Source of the DNA: Bursaphelenchus xylophilus
Taxonomy: Eukaryota > Nematoda > Chromadorea > Rhabditida > Aphelenchoididae
DNA: 64,000 nucleotides
Direction of reading: 5' to 3'
NCBI GenBank assembly: GCA_904066235.2
Contig: CAJFCV020000001.1
Coordinates: 4,588,001 to 4,652,000, forward strand
Shown: in pieces, positions 9,135 to 20,846 of the stretch
How positions within the stretch are numbered: position 1 is the stretch's first letter
Layout of the letters: the number at the start of each line of letters is the position of its first letter
The notes under the pieces: model-generated
What the model saw: the letters and a program-made list of their open reading frames with translations, nothing else
What the model was told of the DNA's origin: nothing
Databases searched by the model: none
Program-made: the position numbers and the translations under genes

Positions 9135-12079
9135 ATGAATACCCCGCCAAAACCTCTGAACATCATGGCGGACCCACGGATTTTCCGTGGCTCCGTGGTG
9201 GCCAGACAGAGGGAGCAGATGATCAAGATGAAGCAGGTAGGCCAATTTTCGTATTTTCTGTGCTTGCTTTTTAAATTTTTCTTAAAAAATGTACACTCTA
9301 TTACACAAGATAATTTTCTTTTTAGCTGTTAGGGAAATACTTCAATTTTTGATCGATTTTGAATATTTTTTTGAGGTACCCCAAGTGAATGTCTTTGATT
9401 TTCTTTAAGTTTTGCCCTAGTAGTCTAAATCCATATACAGTATTTCTACAAAAGAAACGTTGCTTGTCACACAAAAACTGCGGAGATGTAGACAAAAAAG
9501 TTTTTTTTTTGTATGGCCGTCTCTCCTCATTTTGGGTGCTCTCTCGAAAAAATTGATAAATAGGAGCTGACAGTTGCAGGAAGTACTTTTTGGCCTTGTG
9601 GGGAGCTTGTATGCTATATTTGAAAAAAGAAATCAAAGGAATATTTCCATTGTCAAATTTATATTACCCATGAGGTTTTTGATCAAAAATTTACCATTTT
9701 TTTGGCTAAAATGTGAAAAATTTGACGACAAATTTCGTTAAGAGTCAATCCTCCTCATATTCACATTTCCAAAGTTCAAAGTCTTTAAAATCCCCACAAA
9801 ATCATCACTTTTAACATTACCCTTCAAGGAGATGGAACGTCGCCAACAAGACGAGCGTTGGCGTGCTTCAGTGGTCAGAACACGACTAAAAATCGCCATG
9901 AACGAGTCGAGCTTTATGTCCGATGATCAGCCTGAGATGCAGGCAATGCCAAATGGAGTGTTGCCTGAGGATAATTTGGTGCAGAAATTCGGAGCTTTCA
10001 AATTAGCACGGCTGAATGGACCTGTGGGAGTTCGGCCGACTTTTACGCTGAATCAAGGGGAATTTCCACGTAAGTAATTTGAAAATTAATGCATTTAAAA
10101 TTTTTTTCATCAAAATTTTTATGTTTGAAAATTAGATTTTTTGAAGTTTTTACCCTCATATCTTGATTGTTTCTGCATAACGCGGTCAAAAAATTTCTGT
10201 CAACAACTTTAAAAGTCGTATTTTTCAATTTTTATTTTTTCAAAATTTTTCAAAAATTTTATTTTTAGAATCAATTGATGCTAAACTGCCTCCAGCCGCG
10301 TTGACCGACCAGCCGAGTCATCGTCGAAGCTTCCACGAAGCCCAGCAGTATTCCCTTTTCCCTTCTTCTTCCCGAACCGTTGCTTCGCCCAGTCTCCCAG
10401 CCCTGCCCAGCTTGCCTCCGGGCGTTCAGTCGATGCAATCGAGAAGGCCCAGCCAATTCAACAAAAATGTTCGATTCTTGCCGTTGCATCGAGCGCAAAC
10501 CGACAAACATTTAATGGGTAAAATAGTTTCGTATATTTTTTATAATTTTGTAGGGTAAAATACGCAGTCTCTTATTTTCCCATTAATAGATTTTTTCATG
10601 TACCATCCAAATAAGAGCTCGAAAAATTAATTTTAATTTTTTTTATTTCCAGCCGGCTCAATGCCCCCTCTGTTGCCGGGTCAAGTCGATCTTTCCGGCC
10701 CATTGGGACCTTCCCGAAGAGGTGGCGGTCGATTTCGAGGACGAAGTCAATCGCAGAAGAACTTGCCAGTCATTGCCGGCCAACGACATACGAAAAGTTG
10801 GGACGACGTGGAAGATTTGACCGATCCCCCACCAACGGCTGTCGTTCTACAGCCCATGAACAACGTGGAAATTCAAACTGAGGACTTCTTGGTGAGTCTT
10901 ACAGTTAGACTCACTTACAGTAGGCAATAGGTTCTAAACTGACGAAAAAATAATTTTTATTTGCCTCTGGAAAGATGATTTTGAAGTTTTAACTTTTAAA
11001 AAACACTTTTGATCCCATATCATCAAGTTTTCCTGTCATGTTTGGCCCTACAGAATCTTTGAATTCCTTGATATCCCATTTACAAGACCTTGAAGTTCTT
11101 TAAAAAGCCAGTACCGCTGCGTTTTTTTTTTGAATCGAGCTTTTCACGGAAATGTCCAAAAAATTGATTCGTTTTCCGTATTTATACCACTAACGGCGAT
11201 AAAAATTATGATGGCATTCTCAAATTCTCAGCATATCATTCTTAGCCTATGTCCTTTTTCTGTTTCAAAGTTCATCCAAATCGGTCAATCCATCACGGAG
11301 TTCTCTCCAATTTAATCTACCTTCTCCTTCAGGCTTTCGACGAGACCTTTGAACCTTTGGTCCGAGAGATGGTGAATGGCGCCATCGCCGATGGAATCCG
11401 CAAACTCATGGAAGAAGAGGACCTTGAGCGGTATCAGCAGCAAGTCAACCAGCTAATGGATGCGATTGACGAGGAGAAACGACGCAATCAACTTCTCCAA
11501 GACAGTATTCAGCACCAAACCGAGGTTCAAGAAGCCCTTGAGGCCGAAAAGAAAACCGCCAACAAAAAGCTGGACGCCTTGGATTGCCGGAGAATGGCCA
11601 TAGAGTTCGTAGATGACCTCCAGAAGAAATGCATGGGCCATTTGATGAACCGGAATCTGATCAAAGACGACCGATTCATGCGGGATGTGGCGGCGGACAC
11701 AAGACAGCTACAAGCCGACTCAATGAAGCTGCAACGAACGGTGGAGGAGGTGCGGAAGGACTTCTTTCCCTTCGTTTATCAGCAAGCGGAACAAGTTTTC
11801 GTCCACCAACTCACGTCCAGCTACCTGAAGGATGGTGAGTATATTAAACTAAGCTAAAAAGTACAAGATTGATGACTGTTTCCAATAAAAATCCTTTCAG
11901 CTCTCTTCTCCAAGAACAAGGACTTCCGCCATGACGCGTACCAGCGATTGAACGAACAGATCAAGAGGTACAATCACATTTTGGGGAGGAAATCGAGTGG
12001 ATCCTTGGACAGATTGGACAGTCCACCGTCTCCGACTCCTCCAATGTCGGCGATTCGAATCCGCAGAGATGTCTTCTGA
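9135..12079 (+). CDS. RSPH3: Radial spoke head protein 3 (RSPH3)-like protein
   Basis: Six exons (9135..9236, 9829..10069, 10269..10517, 10653..10891, 11333..11834, 11901..12079) give 503 residues. The N-terminus LNIMADPRIFRG matches the RSPH3 signature NIM-D-RI-RG. Later VEIQTEDFL corresponds to the family ECQTD-FL block, and FDETFEPLV...IRKLMEEEDLERY corresponds to the conserved helical block ending in MEEEEL. Coiled coil follows, then a region matching the RSPH3 FAQRYL-type C-terminal helices. In ciliates, algae and vertebrates RSPH3 is the stalk dimer of the radial spoke and an A-kinase anchor. Nematodes have no motile 9+2 cilia, so the role here must differ. A Ser/Pro/Arg-rich insert (exons 3-4, about residues 115-275) is not typical of the family. 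An AG lies two bases before the ATG, consistent with spliced-leader addition. Confidence 0.8.
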
Positions 12080-12513
12080 TCTCCATTTATCCCCGCCGTC
12101 TACCCACGCCAACCTCACTCTTCGCCTTATCAGAATTTATATTGTACTTGCTTACTACAACATAAAAAATTTCTGATCCAAATCAATCGTTATTACCATT
12201 TATTAACTAACAATAAAATTATACTGGAGAGGAGAGAAGGGCATGATATTGCCTGAGATTTAGCAGACACAGACACCATGGGATGGGACCACTTCCAAAA
12301 TTAAATTAATTTACATTCAGATCTTCAAGAAAAGGTACAATAACTTTCGATACAAGAACAACATTTTCCTCCTCTAACATCGACATAGATGGAAACAGGG
12401 CATAGACCAAGAAAATATCAGACTGCAAACTATAACGGTCTCAGAAAAGGGGACTTTAAAACTAGACCTCAAAGTTAAAACAGAAAAAAATATTGGAATA
12501 AATTAAGGTTGGT
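12080..12513. other. Convergent 3' flanks of RSPH3-like gene and hrp-2
   Basis: The 434 bp between two stop codons contain likely 3'UTRs. Poly(A)-type signals occur in both directions near 12190-12215 (TTTATT and AATAAA). No ORF or RNA gene is recognised. Confidence 0.5.
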
Positions 12514-14995
12514 TTAGAAGTGATTGTCGAGGCTAAAGTCTTCGGCAGGTCGTCCGCCACCTCGTTTGCTGGCTGGACCATCAAAAGAGCCTCCGGGTCT
12601 CTTCCCTCCGCGGCCTCCAAAGCCCGGTCTTTTGGGTCCTCTTTGGTTGGGACGGCCTTTTGGCCCGCCTGGGGGACCTCCATAGCCACCGCCATATCCA
12701 GCTGGTGGGTATCCGCCGCCTCCATAGTATGGGTCAGGGGCTTGGTAGTATGGGTCATAACCACCACCTCCATAATATCCACCTGGAGCACCGCCGCCAT
12801 AGTAAGGATCGTATCCTTGTGGGGGAGGGGCGAATGACCCATATCCTGGACCGCCATAGCCTCGCTGTGGAGGGCCTCCTCTTCCCTTAGGGGGTCCGCC
12901 AAACTTGGATGGGCCACCTTTGCCTGGAGGGCCACCAACTCTTGGCATAGGCTTCTTCTTCAATTTATTGTCTTGCTGGGGCTTGGCCAAGCTGATCTCT
13001 ACCTCAACATCTTCAATCTTGGTTCCTTGGAGAGCTTCCATAGCCTGAAAGGAAAAAAATTATCATCCACGCCGTTAAAACTATCAATCTTCATATACAC
13101 TATCCATGAAATCTAAACACAAAACACAAAGAAAACCACTCACTTTGACAGCCGACTCCCTCTCCTTGTAGTGGATGAAGGCATAATCTCGGATCTTCTT
13201 GACTCTTTCGATCTCTCCGTATTCCTTAAAGATTTCATTGAGCTTCTCTTCAGTGACTGCTTCCTTCAAATTCTTCACATACAGCACCTTCACGGTGGAC
13301 ATGGTCTCCTCATCAGGTTCAGCTTGTTGCTCAGCCCAGTCAACGACAAGATCAGTGTTCCAAGGACGGATCTTAAAAACATATAGTTTTTACGACAAAC
13401 AATAAAACTTTAGGTCCTAAAAATCGAAAAAAAACTTGTAAAATCCTCACCTTTCCTCCGGCTAACTTGCGACGGGCATCAGAAGCAGATTTGTGGTCGC
13501 CAAAGTCCACGAAGCAGAATCCACGGTTCTTCTTGCTTTCGCTGGCATCCGGGAAGCTGTAGATGATGACATCCGTGACGTTTTCAAGTTCTAAAACCAG
13601 CACATTACATCGAGCTCCCCCTCCAACTCATGGCACATCACAAAACTCCAGAAAAACTCCGAAAACTCTGGCTCCAAAAACTGATTTACCTGGATGTTTT
13701 TTTAGTTCTTCGAGAATATCCTCTTTGGATTTGGCTTTAGGAATATTCCCAACAAAAAGTCGGCGATTAGCCACAGAAACGTTGACTTTCAGCGCTTTTC
13801 CCGGCAGAATTTCGTGTCCGTCAAACTAAAATCAGAAGAAAAATGTGTGATTTTTCGAATTTTTGGTAGGCATTTTCGCCCGTTTGACGGTCAATTTTTC
13901 GATGTCGACCGATGTTTTTGGTCGATTTTTGGGCGGTCCCGATTATTTTGGAGAACGCGACCCATGAATTTGCATTATAATTTATTTCGTGTTGTTTTTG
14001 TTTGATTAATATGAGATTTTCACCTTAATTTAGATTAGATGCATCTGAAAATTTTGAAATGCCTACCTTTTTCACAGCCTCGTGTGCTTGTTCCTTGGTC
14101 TCGTAGACCAGGAAAGCGTAGCCGCGGCTTCGTCCCATGATGGGGTCCAACATCAGCCTAAGATCATAGATCTTTCCGACTTCCGCGAACTTCTCGGCAA
14201 TCTTATCTTCAAAAATATCCTTAGGAATTTGGCCGATGAAGGTCTCATGGCCGTGTTCTGGGGCTGGGACATCTGGTGGAGCGTGGTATTTGCGTTGTCC
14301 CACAGTCACTTCCAAGGTGTAACCAGTGGATTCAACGAGCTTCTTGATGTCTTCAATTGGAGGTCCAGGGATCAGCGCAGATTTCAAGGCCTCTGAGGCT
14401 CCAACCTGACGGACCTTGTCCTTGAAGTTGCGCATCACAGACATCACGAATTGGGGTCGGTTATGAACACCATACAACCCACTTCTCTAAAACATAAACA
14501 GAGATATTATATTAAACAGATCAAGTACAAAAACATTCTGAAAATCAATTTAATACTTCGGTAATTCATCTAAAAGACAAACCCAAGATAAAAATAAACC
14601 CACCTTGATCTCATTGAGGATGAACTTGGCCTGATCAGCACCAAAGTTTCCTAAAGCTTCGATGGCTCTTTCATCAAAGTCCTCCAAGGTCAAACTCAAC
14701 GTCTCAAAGAGCGCAGAAAGCTCCTTGGCAACGTCGGTGTTGAGCTTCTTCTCGGTACACACCTTCTGAAGGTCAGTTCCATCTCCATTCGATTGGGCCT
14801 GCAAATCCATTATGTTATATACACTCAATACCACAACAAAACCTCAATAAAATTGCCACAAGTTGATGAGTCATAACCGATCTAACTCAAAACTTCCACG
14901 AATCCTACCTGTTGTTCCATAGCCTCCTCCGGCTTCGCTTCGGGCTTCTCCTCCTTGATCGTATTTCCATTCTCCGCCATTTCCACGTCGGTCAT
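12514..14995 (-). CDS. hrp-2: hnRNP Q/R (SYNCRIP) family RNA-binding protein
   Basis: Seven exons (14909..14995, 14604..14798, 14067..14486, 13690..13825, 13451..13590, 13144..13371, 12514..13044) give 578 residues. The N-terminal acidic NURR-type helical domain (about residues 30-135) is followed by three RRMs. RRM1 contains FIGQIPKDIFEDKI and SRGYAFLVY; RRM2 contains RLFVGNIPK and NRGFCFVDF; RRM3 contains VLYVKNL and DYAFIHY. The C-terminus is a Gly/Tyr/Pro/Arg-rich tail (GGGYDPYYQ, GFGGRGG) ending DNHF. The order matches SYNCRIP/hnRNP R and C. elegans HRP-2, a nuclear splicing and mRNA-metabolism factor. Every RRM is split by introns. It diverges from the chromodomain gene. Confidence 0.95.
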
Positions 14996-15489
14996 ATCAC
15001 ACGAATTGCTTGAGCTGAACGAATATAATCGACCAGAATATGCAAATGTCTCTCGCTGGCACGAAAAAACTCCGCACTTCGCAGAGAAATCGATTCGCGT
15101 TTGGCGGAAAATTTGAAAACAAACCTACGATACTTTTCGTGGCGGGACGCAGCGCACAGTGTGGCGCAACGCCAAAAGCCTGCCGCAAAATTTATTCATC
15201 GTGCACGAGCTCATGATTTTGAAGTTTTTATGACCATTCTCAGCCGAATTCACGATTCACACCGATGGTTTTCCATTGCGCAAGAAAGAATTATGTTATA
15301 GTTGACGTCACAGGCAAATAACGGTTCAAAACATGAATTTAAGGCCACAGAAAAGGCGGTTTTTTGCAGCACAAGAAGAACGACTCTTTTCGAGAATTTA
15401 CTGTTATTGTTTCGTCGTTCTGTCGTTTATTTTTATTTTTCGTGAGCTCTGATATCGGTTCTTATCTAAAATTCTTTGTTCTTTTAGTG
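14996..15489. promoter_or_regulatory. Bidirectional promoter region between hrp-2 and chromodomain/ankyrin gene
   Basis: The 494-bp gap lies between two divergent start codons. It holds no coding evidence; open frames here have no family signature. CTTTTAG just before the right-hand ATG is a likely acceptor for a spliced leader or a 5'UTR intron. Confidence 0.45.
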
Positions 15490-18400
15490 ATGTCGGCGGA
15501 AGTCGAGAAGGCTAATGGGTCTGGGGAGGGCCAAGAGAACAGTAAAGATTCTGATTCGGACACCGAAGTCAGCACTGACGATGTCTATGAGGTAAGGGCT
15601 GGTTTTTTGCTTTTAATTTTAGGTGCTTTATGGATAACATGAAATGCCTCGACGATTTTTTTGAATAATTCGTTCATTTTTAAATGAAAAACTTTTTAGC
15701 CGAGTGATCATTAGTTTTAGTCCAAAATGACTTCGCACTGACAGTAAATTTTTTAGATTCAAAAGATCGTTGGTCACAAATTCGAAGGTCGCAAAGTCCT
15801 GTTCCGTATTCGCTGGGTAGGATATGGACCGGGAGATGACACATGGGAGCCAGAAGGCAATCTGTTGGGGTCAACTTCTGTTGAAATGGTGGATGAATAC
15901 AAAAAAAGATACGGGTTGGACAAGAAAACATCTAAACCAAAACAGAGGGCTCCGAAACCTGCCAAGAAAATCCAAAATGCGATCCTCAGCGACAGTGACT
16001 TCGACTTATCGCAGAGTAGTAAACAAAATCAGCCTCAAACTAGCTCACGTAAAGAGCGAACTTCGTCTCCAGAGGATGATGAAGATGTGGAGATGAATTT
16101 AACTGATGATACCGGCTGGTTCGGTGTCAAGCCTGATGAATCCCATCGAGATTTGAAGAACTTGTTTGTCACTGATAGAAAGTTGACGCAGACGGAAAAG
16201 GTAGGCAGTGATCTGCATCAATTTTCTATGCTAGATAAAAAAAATATTTATTTATGCTTCTTCAGCTGCTAACAGACATTCACGACTCCGGTGCTAACCG
16301 AATGACGCGCTCACAAATTCGGGAACTGCTCAATTCGTCCACAGCTAGTACGGTTTCGCCAGGTAAACTATTTTTTTATTGTATTATTCTGAATTTAGTG
16401 AAACAGCCCAAGAAGAGGAGAACGGAGAGAGCTGAACATTTTAGGCGTTCTGCTTCTCCAGAAAAATCGACTGAGGCTAATGAGAGGAAAAGAAAACTTG
16501 ATGAAGAAGATGATGAAGTTAAGGCTAAAAAAGCCCGAAAAGAATCGAAAGAAGTGGCTGAGCTTCCATCAGAAGGTCAAAAGAAAGTTAAGAAAGAAAA
16601 GAGAAGCAAGAGTGAAGATGGAAACGACTCGAAAAAGCATGAGAAATCGCATAAATCCAGTAAAAATGGGAGACCTGATGAAGAAAAGAGAAAAAAGTCG
16701 AAAATTGAGAAGTTGGAAAGAAAGGCTGAGAAAGAACATCGAAATGGGGCAGAACCGGGCGCTCCCAAGCCTACAGCGCATGATTCGGTAAGAAAACGAA
16801 GGAAATTTCAAAGGATTTTGACCTGATATCAAGTGCAATATAATAAGATTTAAATTTTCAGGTTAAGGATGCGGCCGTTCCCATAATAAAGACTAAGGTG
16901 GTGACATCTGAGAAGAAGAACAATTTCTTCTTTAATTATCGGATCCCAACCAAAGGACCGGAGAAACTCCCTTCGACTAGTAATGGAGACTTCAAAAAGC
17001 CGAGAGATCCCGTCCCTCAAGGTGTCGCCGTCACGTACGGATCACAGAAACTATATATAAATGATGGTTCTAATGTTGCGAGTGTGTTGAATGAGTTACC
17101 GAAGGAGAATGATCCGATTGAAATGGATCAGAAGGTAGTGTAATATAATTTTTTTTTTGATTTTTCGATATGTTGTTGGATTATAGGTAAAATTATGTAT
17201 TTAGGCGTTCAATGAAGCGGTTCTATCGGGTAAATTGAGATTGGCGAGGAGTGCTTTGCTCTTTCCGAACTCCAAAATTGACCTCAATTGGAAGGATGAG
17301 GATGGTTCAACGTTACTTCATAAGGTGAGCTGTTGAATTTGGAGGGTTCTAGGATCATTTAAGAGCTATTTAATGAACATTTGAGTTTTAAATTTTAGAA
17401 AATGTGATGAAATTGTCTAAAACAATATAATTTTACCTTATTCTAGCTTGCCGAGTCCGTCTGCGATCCCCAGCACAACCCGGACGACATGATCGACCTC
17501 CTAATCAACTCTGGAGCTGACCCGAATATTGTGGACAAAAAGCGAGGCCAAACTCCTTTGCATGTGGCCTGCTCGAGTCGAAGAAATTGCCATATTATTA
17601 AATTGCTGAGATTGTCGGTTAATTTGGACGCCGTCGATGCGAATGGAGAAACAGCGCTTGGAATGGTCATGAAGAATCTTCCAGTTGAAATTACGAAGAT
17701 GTTTTTGATGGCTGGAGCCGATTATTTCCCGGTTTTTCGGCCAAGAAATGGATTTACGAAAGCTCAAATGAAGCCGGTTTTACAGTACGCGGACAAGTTG
17801 CAGATGGTCATGGACAAGATCAGGGACAGCATGATTAAGTAAGCCGTAATTTAAAGGCATTTCGGTTTTGTTTTGGGATGTTTCAGAAACTGCACTGTGC
17901 ACAAAAATGTTATTTTTGCACATAGATTTAAAATATTATATAAAGTTTTTTTTGGAAACCAAAATTTTTTTAGGAATGCATCGAGGTTCCACACGTACTG
18001 TAATGTCTACCAGACGGGACTATTTGGCCGTGAAGAAATCGAATTCAAGTTTTATAATGGAGAGAGTCCAGCTCCGAATCCGGGCGAGAATCGGTACACC
18101 ATCGTCATGTGTGCGATCGGAAGAAATGTTAATGGCGTAAGTTCCTGAAGGCTTTTGTTTGTGAATGTTTAGATATTGTTGTAGAAGACCCAAAGTGATT
18201 TTTATATTCTTGGTCACGGATAATATAATTTTTGTTTTTTTGCCAGAAATTGTACTTTGTGGTTTCAGAAGACCAGCGCATCTATCTCTGTCCCATGCCC
18301 GATTATTGAATTGTCGATTAATGGCCGCATATTGGAAAGAATTTCTCCGATGGTCAACTTTGTATATGGATCTCCAGCCCTGATCGAAGACTGTGTCCAC

Positions 18401-18514
18401 ACCGTCAAGATGAAACTCTTCAAACAAAACACTCCAGATCTCCTCTTCTTCCAAGTGATAACGATCTACCGCACCACTAACTCAAACCCAGAAAGTGCTA
18501 AGGCCAATGTCTAG
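15490..18514 (+). CDS. Chromodomain and ankyrin-repeat protein (MPP8-like)
   Basis: Nine exons (15490..15591, 15757..16200, 16266..16362, 16399..16787, 16862..17134, 17205..17324, 17447..17838, 17974..18136, 18269..18514) give 741 residues. A chromodomain spans about 32-85, with aromatic-cage residues Y33, W54 and Y57 and the DDTWEPEGNL motif, so binding to a methyl-lysine histone tail is likely. A long Lys/Glu/Ser-rich nuclear linker follows (about 110-340). Ankyrin repeats are at about 436-605 (DEDGSTLLHK, KRGQTPLHVA, ANGETALGM). A folded C-terminal domain follows at about 606-741. Chromodomain, linker, ankyrin repeats and a distinct C-terminal domain is the architecture of M-phase phosphoprotein 8, the reader subunit of the HUSH silencing complex. 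Orthology is inferred from architecture only; CDYL/HP1-type proteins lack the ankyrin repeats. Confidence 0.8.
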
Positions 18515-19736
18515 TATTTATTTTAATGTAAGGCACAGAGTTTTATGTCTATAAATCGGCTAATTAGGTTCTTTAAGGATCGTCTTGGAAGTCTGGGAAA
18601 TTTCGGAGGGACTGGGAGAACTTTAGTTGGGCTAGAGGTGTCTGGGATATTGTTTTGGGCATCAGTGGGCAGGAAAGTACAAATTTTTTTTGATTTTTTT
18701 GTTGGAGGTGCACTTTATATTTAAAGTTTATTTCTATTGACTTGGTTAGTCCTCCGCAACCGAAATTTTCTGTTCATGAAGAGCTTTTTAGATTACGCTA
18801 CCTAAAATTTGATATTTTTTCGTCAAAATCTCACCTCTTATTAGACTCAGGGCTTTCTAAGATTCCTTGAACGGCTTAATTATGCTGTTTCTTTATTTTT
18901 TTCACTTCTCGAATTTTATTGTTACATATCTTGGTCGTCGTCAACATTGATCTCATCCTTATTTTGTGTGGTAATCCCTTATTTTTTTGTTTCTTCTAGA
19001 GCTTCTCATGGTATTCAAAGTTTAGGTAATAATGTTGCCCAGCCGGTGATACGGGTATCCTATTTATTATTTTCTCTTTGCTAATAATGGAACTTGCAAT
19101 AAATATTAAAACGAGAAGTGAAATGATGAATTTTTTGATGGGTCGAAGGCCTAAAAAGACATGTTGAGGGAAAAATAATATTTCCGTGTAAAATATGAGT
19201 TGTGCAATCAATTGTTCCTTTCAAGTTGACAGGGGAATACCCCAAGTGCGACGCTCAGATTTTGATGAAACTTGGCACAAAGTTAGAACATTTTTTCTAA
19301 AATATATGCAAAAATACTAGCTTACGCTTTGCAGAAGCAACCGAGGTTTTTCGATCGAAAGTTGGCGAAAATATGACACTTTTTGCCGAATATCGGCACG
19401 AAAAGTTTCTTGCCTATTTCTACCATTGAGGGTGATGTTTTCACAAAAAAAATGAATTTTTTCGGCACGAAACTGGCAAAGTTATGATCAGAAAGTGTTT
19501 TTCTCTCTGACCGCTCTTCGCGTTTAATGTTCTCTCTCGGCGGCAAAGACCGTTCAATATCTCGACGGCGCTTGCAAAGCGCGAGCTAAAATTTTCAGGA
19601 ATTGATATTTAGTTCATGACCGACGTGTGTGCAAAATCTAAAGAAAATCTGAGCGTCGCACGTGGGGTACTTCCCCTGTGAATTATTTTTTAGCTGCACG
19701 GTGCAGATTTTTTTTAATCTAAAAATTTCTTCAGAA
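18515..19736. other. Intergenic, 3' flank plus MITE
   Basis: The first 700 bases are AT-rich and look like 3'UTR and spacer; I see nothing coding. The rest is the MITE at 19230-19678, followed by 58 bases of leader containing one TGCACGGTGCA palindrome (19695) and a TTCTTCAG acceptor two bases before the next ATG. Confidence 0.5.
19230..19678. mobile_element. Harbinger-like MITE, copy B, with TGA target duplication
   Basis: The element starts CAGGGGAATACCCC and ends GGGGTACTTCCCCTG, with inverted repeats of about 30 bp containing AAGTGCGACGCTCAGATTTT. The three bases TGA flank both sides (19227-19229 and 19679-19681). A 3-bp duplication fits PIF/Harbinger-type elements. At 449 bp it has no transposase and is non-autonomous. 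It sits only 58 bp upstream of the next start codon, so it may form part of that gene's promoter. Confidence 0.85.
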
Positions 19737-20846
19737 ATGCCTCCAAAAGGTCTCAAAACTCTCTCCAAAAAGAAGAAGAAGACTAAAGAGCCCGTCGAAA
19801 TCTTCGATGTTGGTCGTCCTCGACCACAAAGAGCCTTGGATTGTGCTCGAATAATGGTCGATTTCCTCGAGGCAATGTTCCATAAATTGGCCCTGCAATA
19901 CTGCGACTTGAAAGGAAAAGTCGCCGATTCCTTCTGTGGGATCTTGTATTATCGCTGTGCGAGAGAAGCGATCCGAACTTACATGACGGACATGAGATCC
20001 ACACTCAGGTATTGGATCAGCCATCAACACTTGACCCGATTTTCGGTCGTTTTGAAGGACGTGCAGAGCGGGGAAGAGCTGGGGATTATCACGTTTGGGT
20101 TGTTCTCGGGGACTGACAGAAATTGGGCGTCAAAGTGAGAACTTTTTATATTGTACTTGGTATTAGTCAAAAAGAAAATATCATCAAAAGAAAAAAAAAG
20201 TTTTTAGAGCCATTCGAAAGGGAGTGATACACGAACTGAAGGATCAGCTGATGATTTTGTTTGAGAAATTGGATGAACTTCCCACCAGAGAGCAGTTCTT
20301 GAAAGATTTTGGAGAGCGAGGTAAGAATAAGGAGGAAAATGAGGTGAAGATGGTTCGCGATTTGAAGACAGAGCCTTTTCTGATACTTTACATTTAATTT
20401 CAAGCTTCTCTGGCTTTTAAAATTTTGGATAACATCAATTTTTCCATTTTTTGTCATGTTGAATATCCGGTTTTCGTGTGAATTTGATTTTTTTATGTTG
20501 TCTTAGGCTGTGTGTGTATTTATAATGCTTTATATGTGTTATTGTGTGTTTCAGAAGTGGGTGCCAAGATCCGTTTATCCTTGCTGCCTGAGGTCCCAAA
20601 ACCCGATCTTGTCTCGGTAAGTTGCACTGTGCAGTAGCTAAAAAATTTTCAATATCGATTTTGAGTAATACAAAAATGGAGACGTCTCGTATTTTACCCC
20701 AAAACTTTTAGGCCATAAAATGGAAGCATGATCCAGATGCTTTGTGTGCCCCAAAGAAGAAACTCCTCTACTCAACCCCTCGAATTAACAGTGAATTTGT
20801 CGAGTTCTCACTTCAATGTAGCTCTTCGATCATTGGAAAGGACTAA
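19737..20846 (+). CDS. epg-9: ATG101/EPG-9-like HORMA-domain autophagy protein
   Basis: Four exons (19737..20134, 20208..20320, 20555..20616, 20712..20846) give 235 residues, close to ATG101 (about 218). After a Lys-rich start, the segment VGRPRPQRALD aligns with the VEGRQVEEAM region of ATG101. DSFCGILYYRCAREAI aligns with the CDFIDFTYVRVSSEEL region. The helix RKGVIHELKDQLMILFEK with LPTREQF aligns with the family's EKVGEKLCEKI helix and LPKMPTQSE. ATG101 pairs with ATG13 in the ULK1 initiation complex. The WF finger loop typical of vertebrate ATG101 is not seen, and the last ~45 residues do not align. p31comet or another HORMA protein is an alternative. The AG acceptor is two bases before the ATG. 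Intron 3 contains a TGCACTGTGCA palindrome (20623). Confidence 0.5.
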
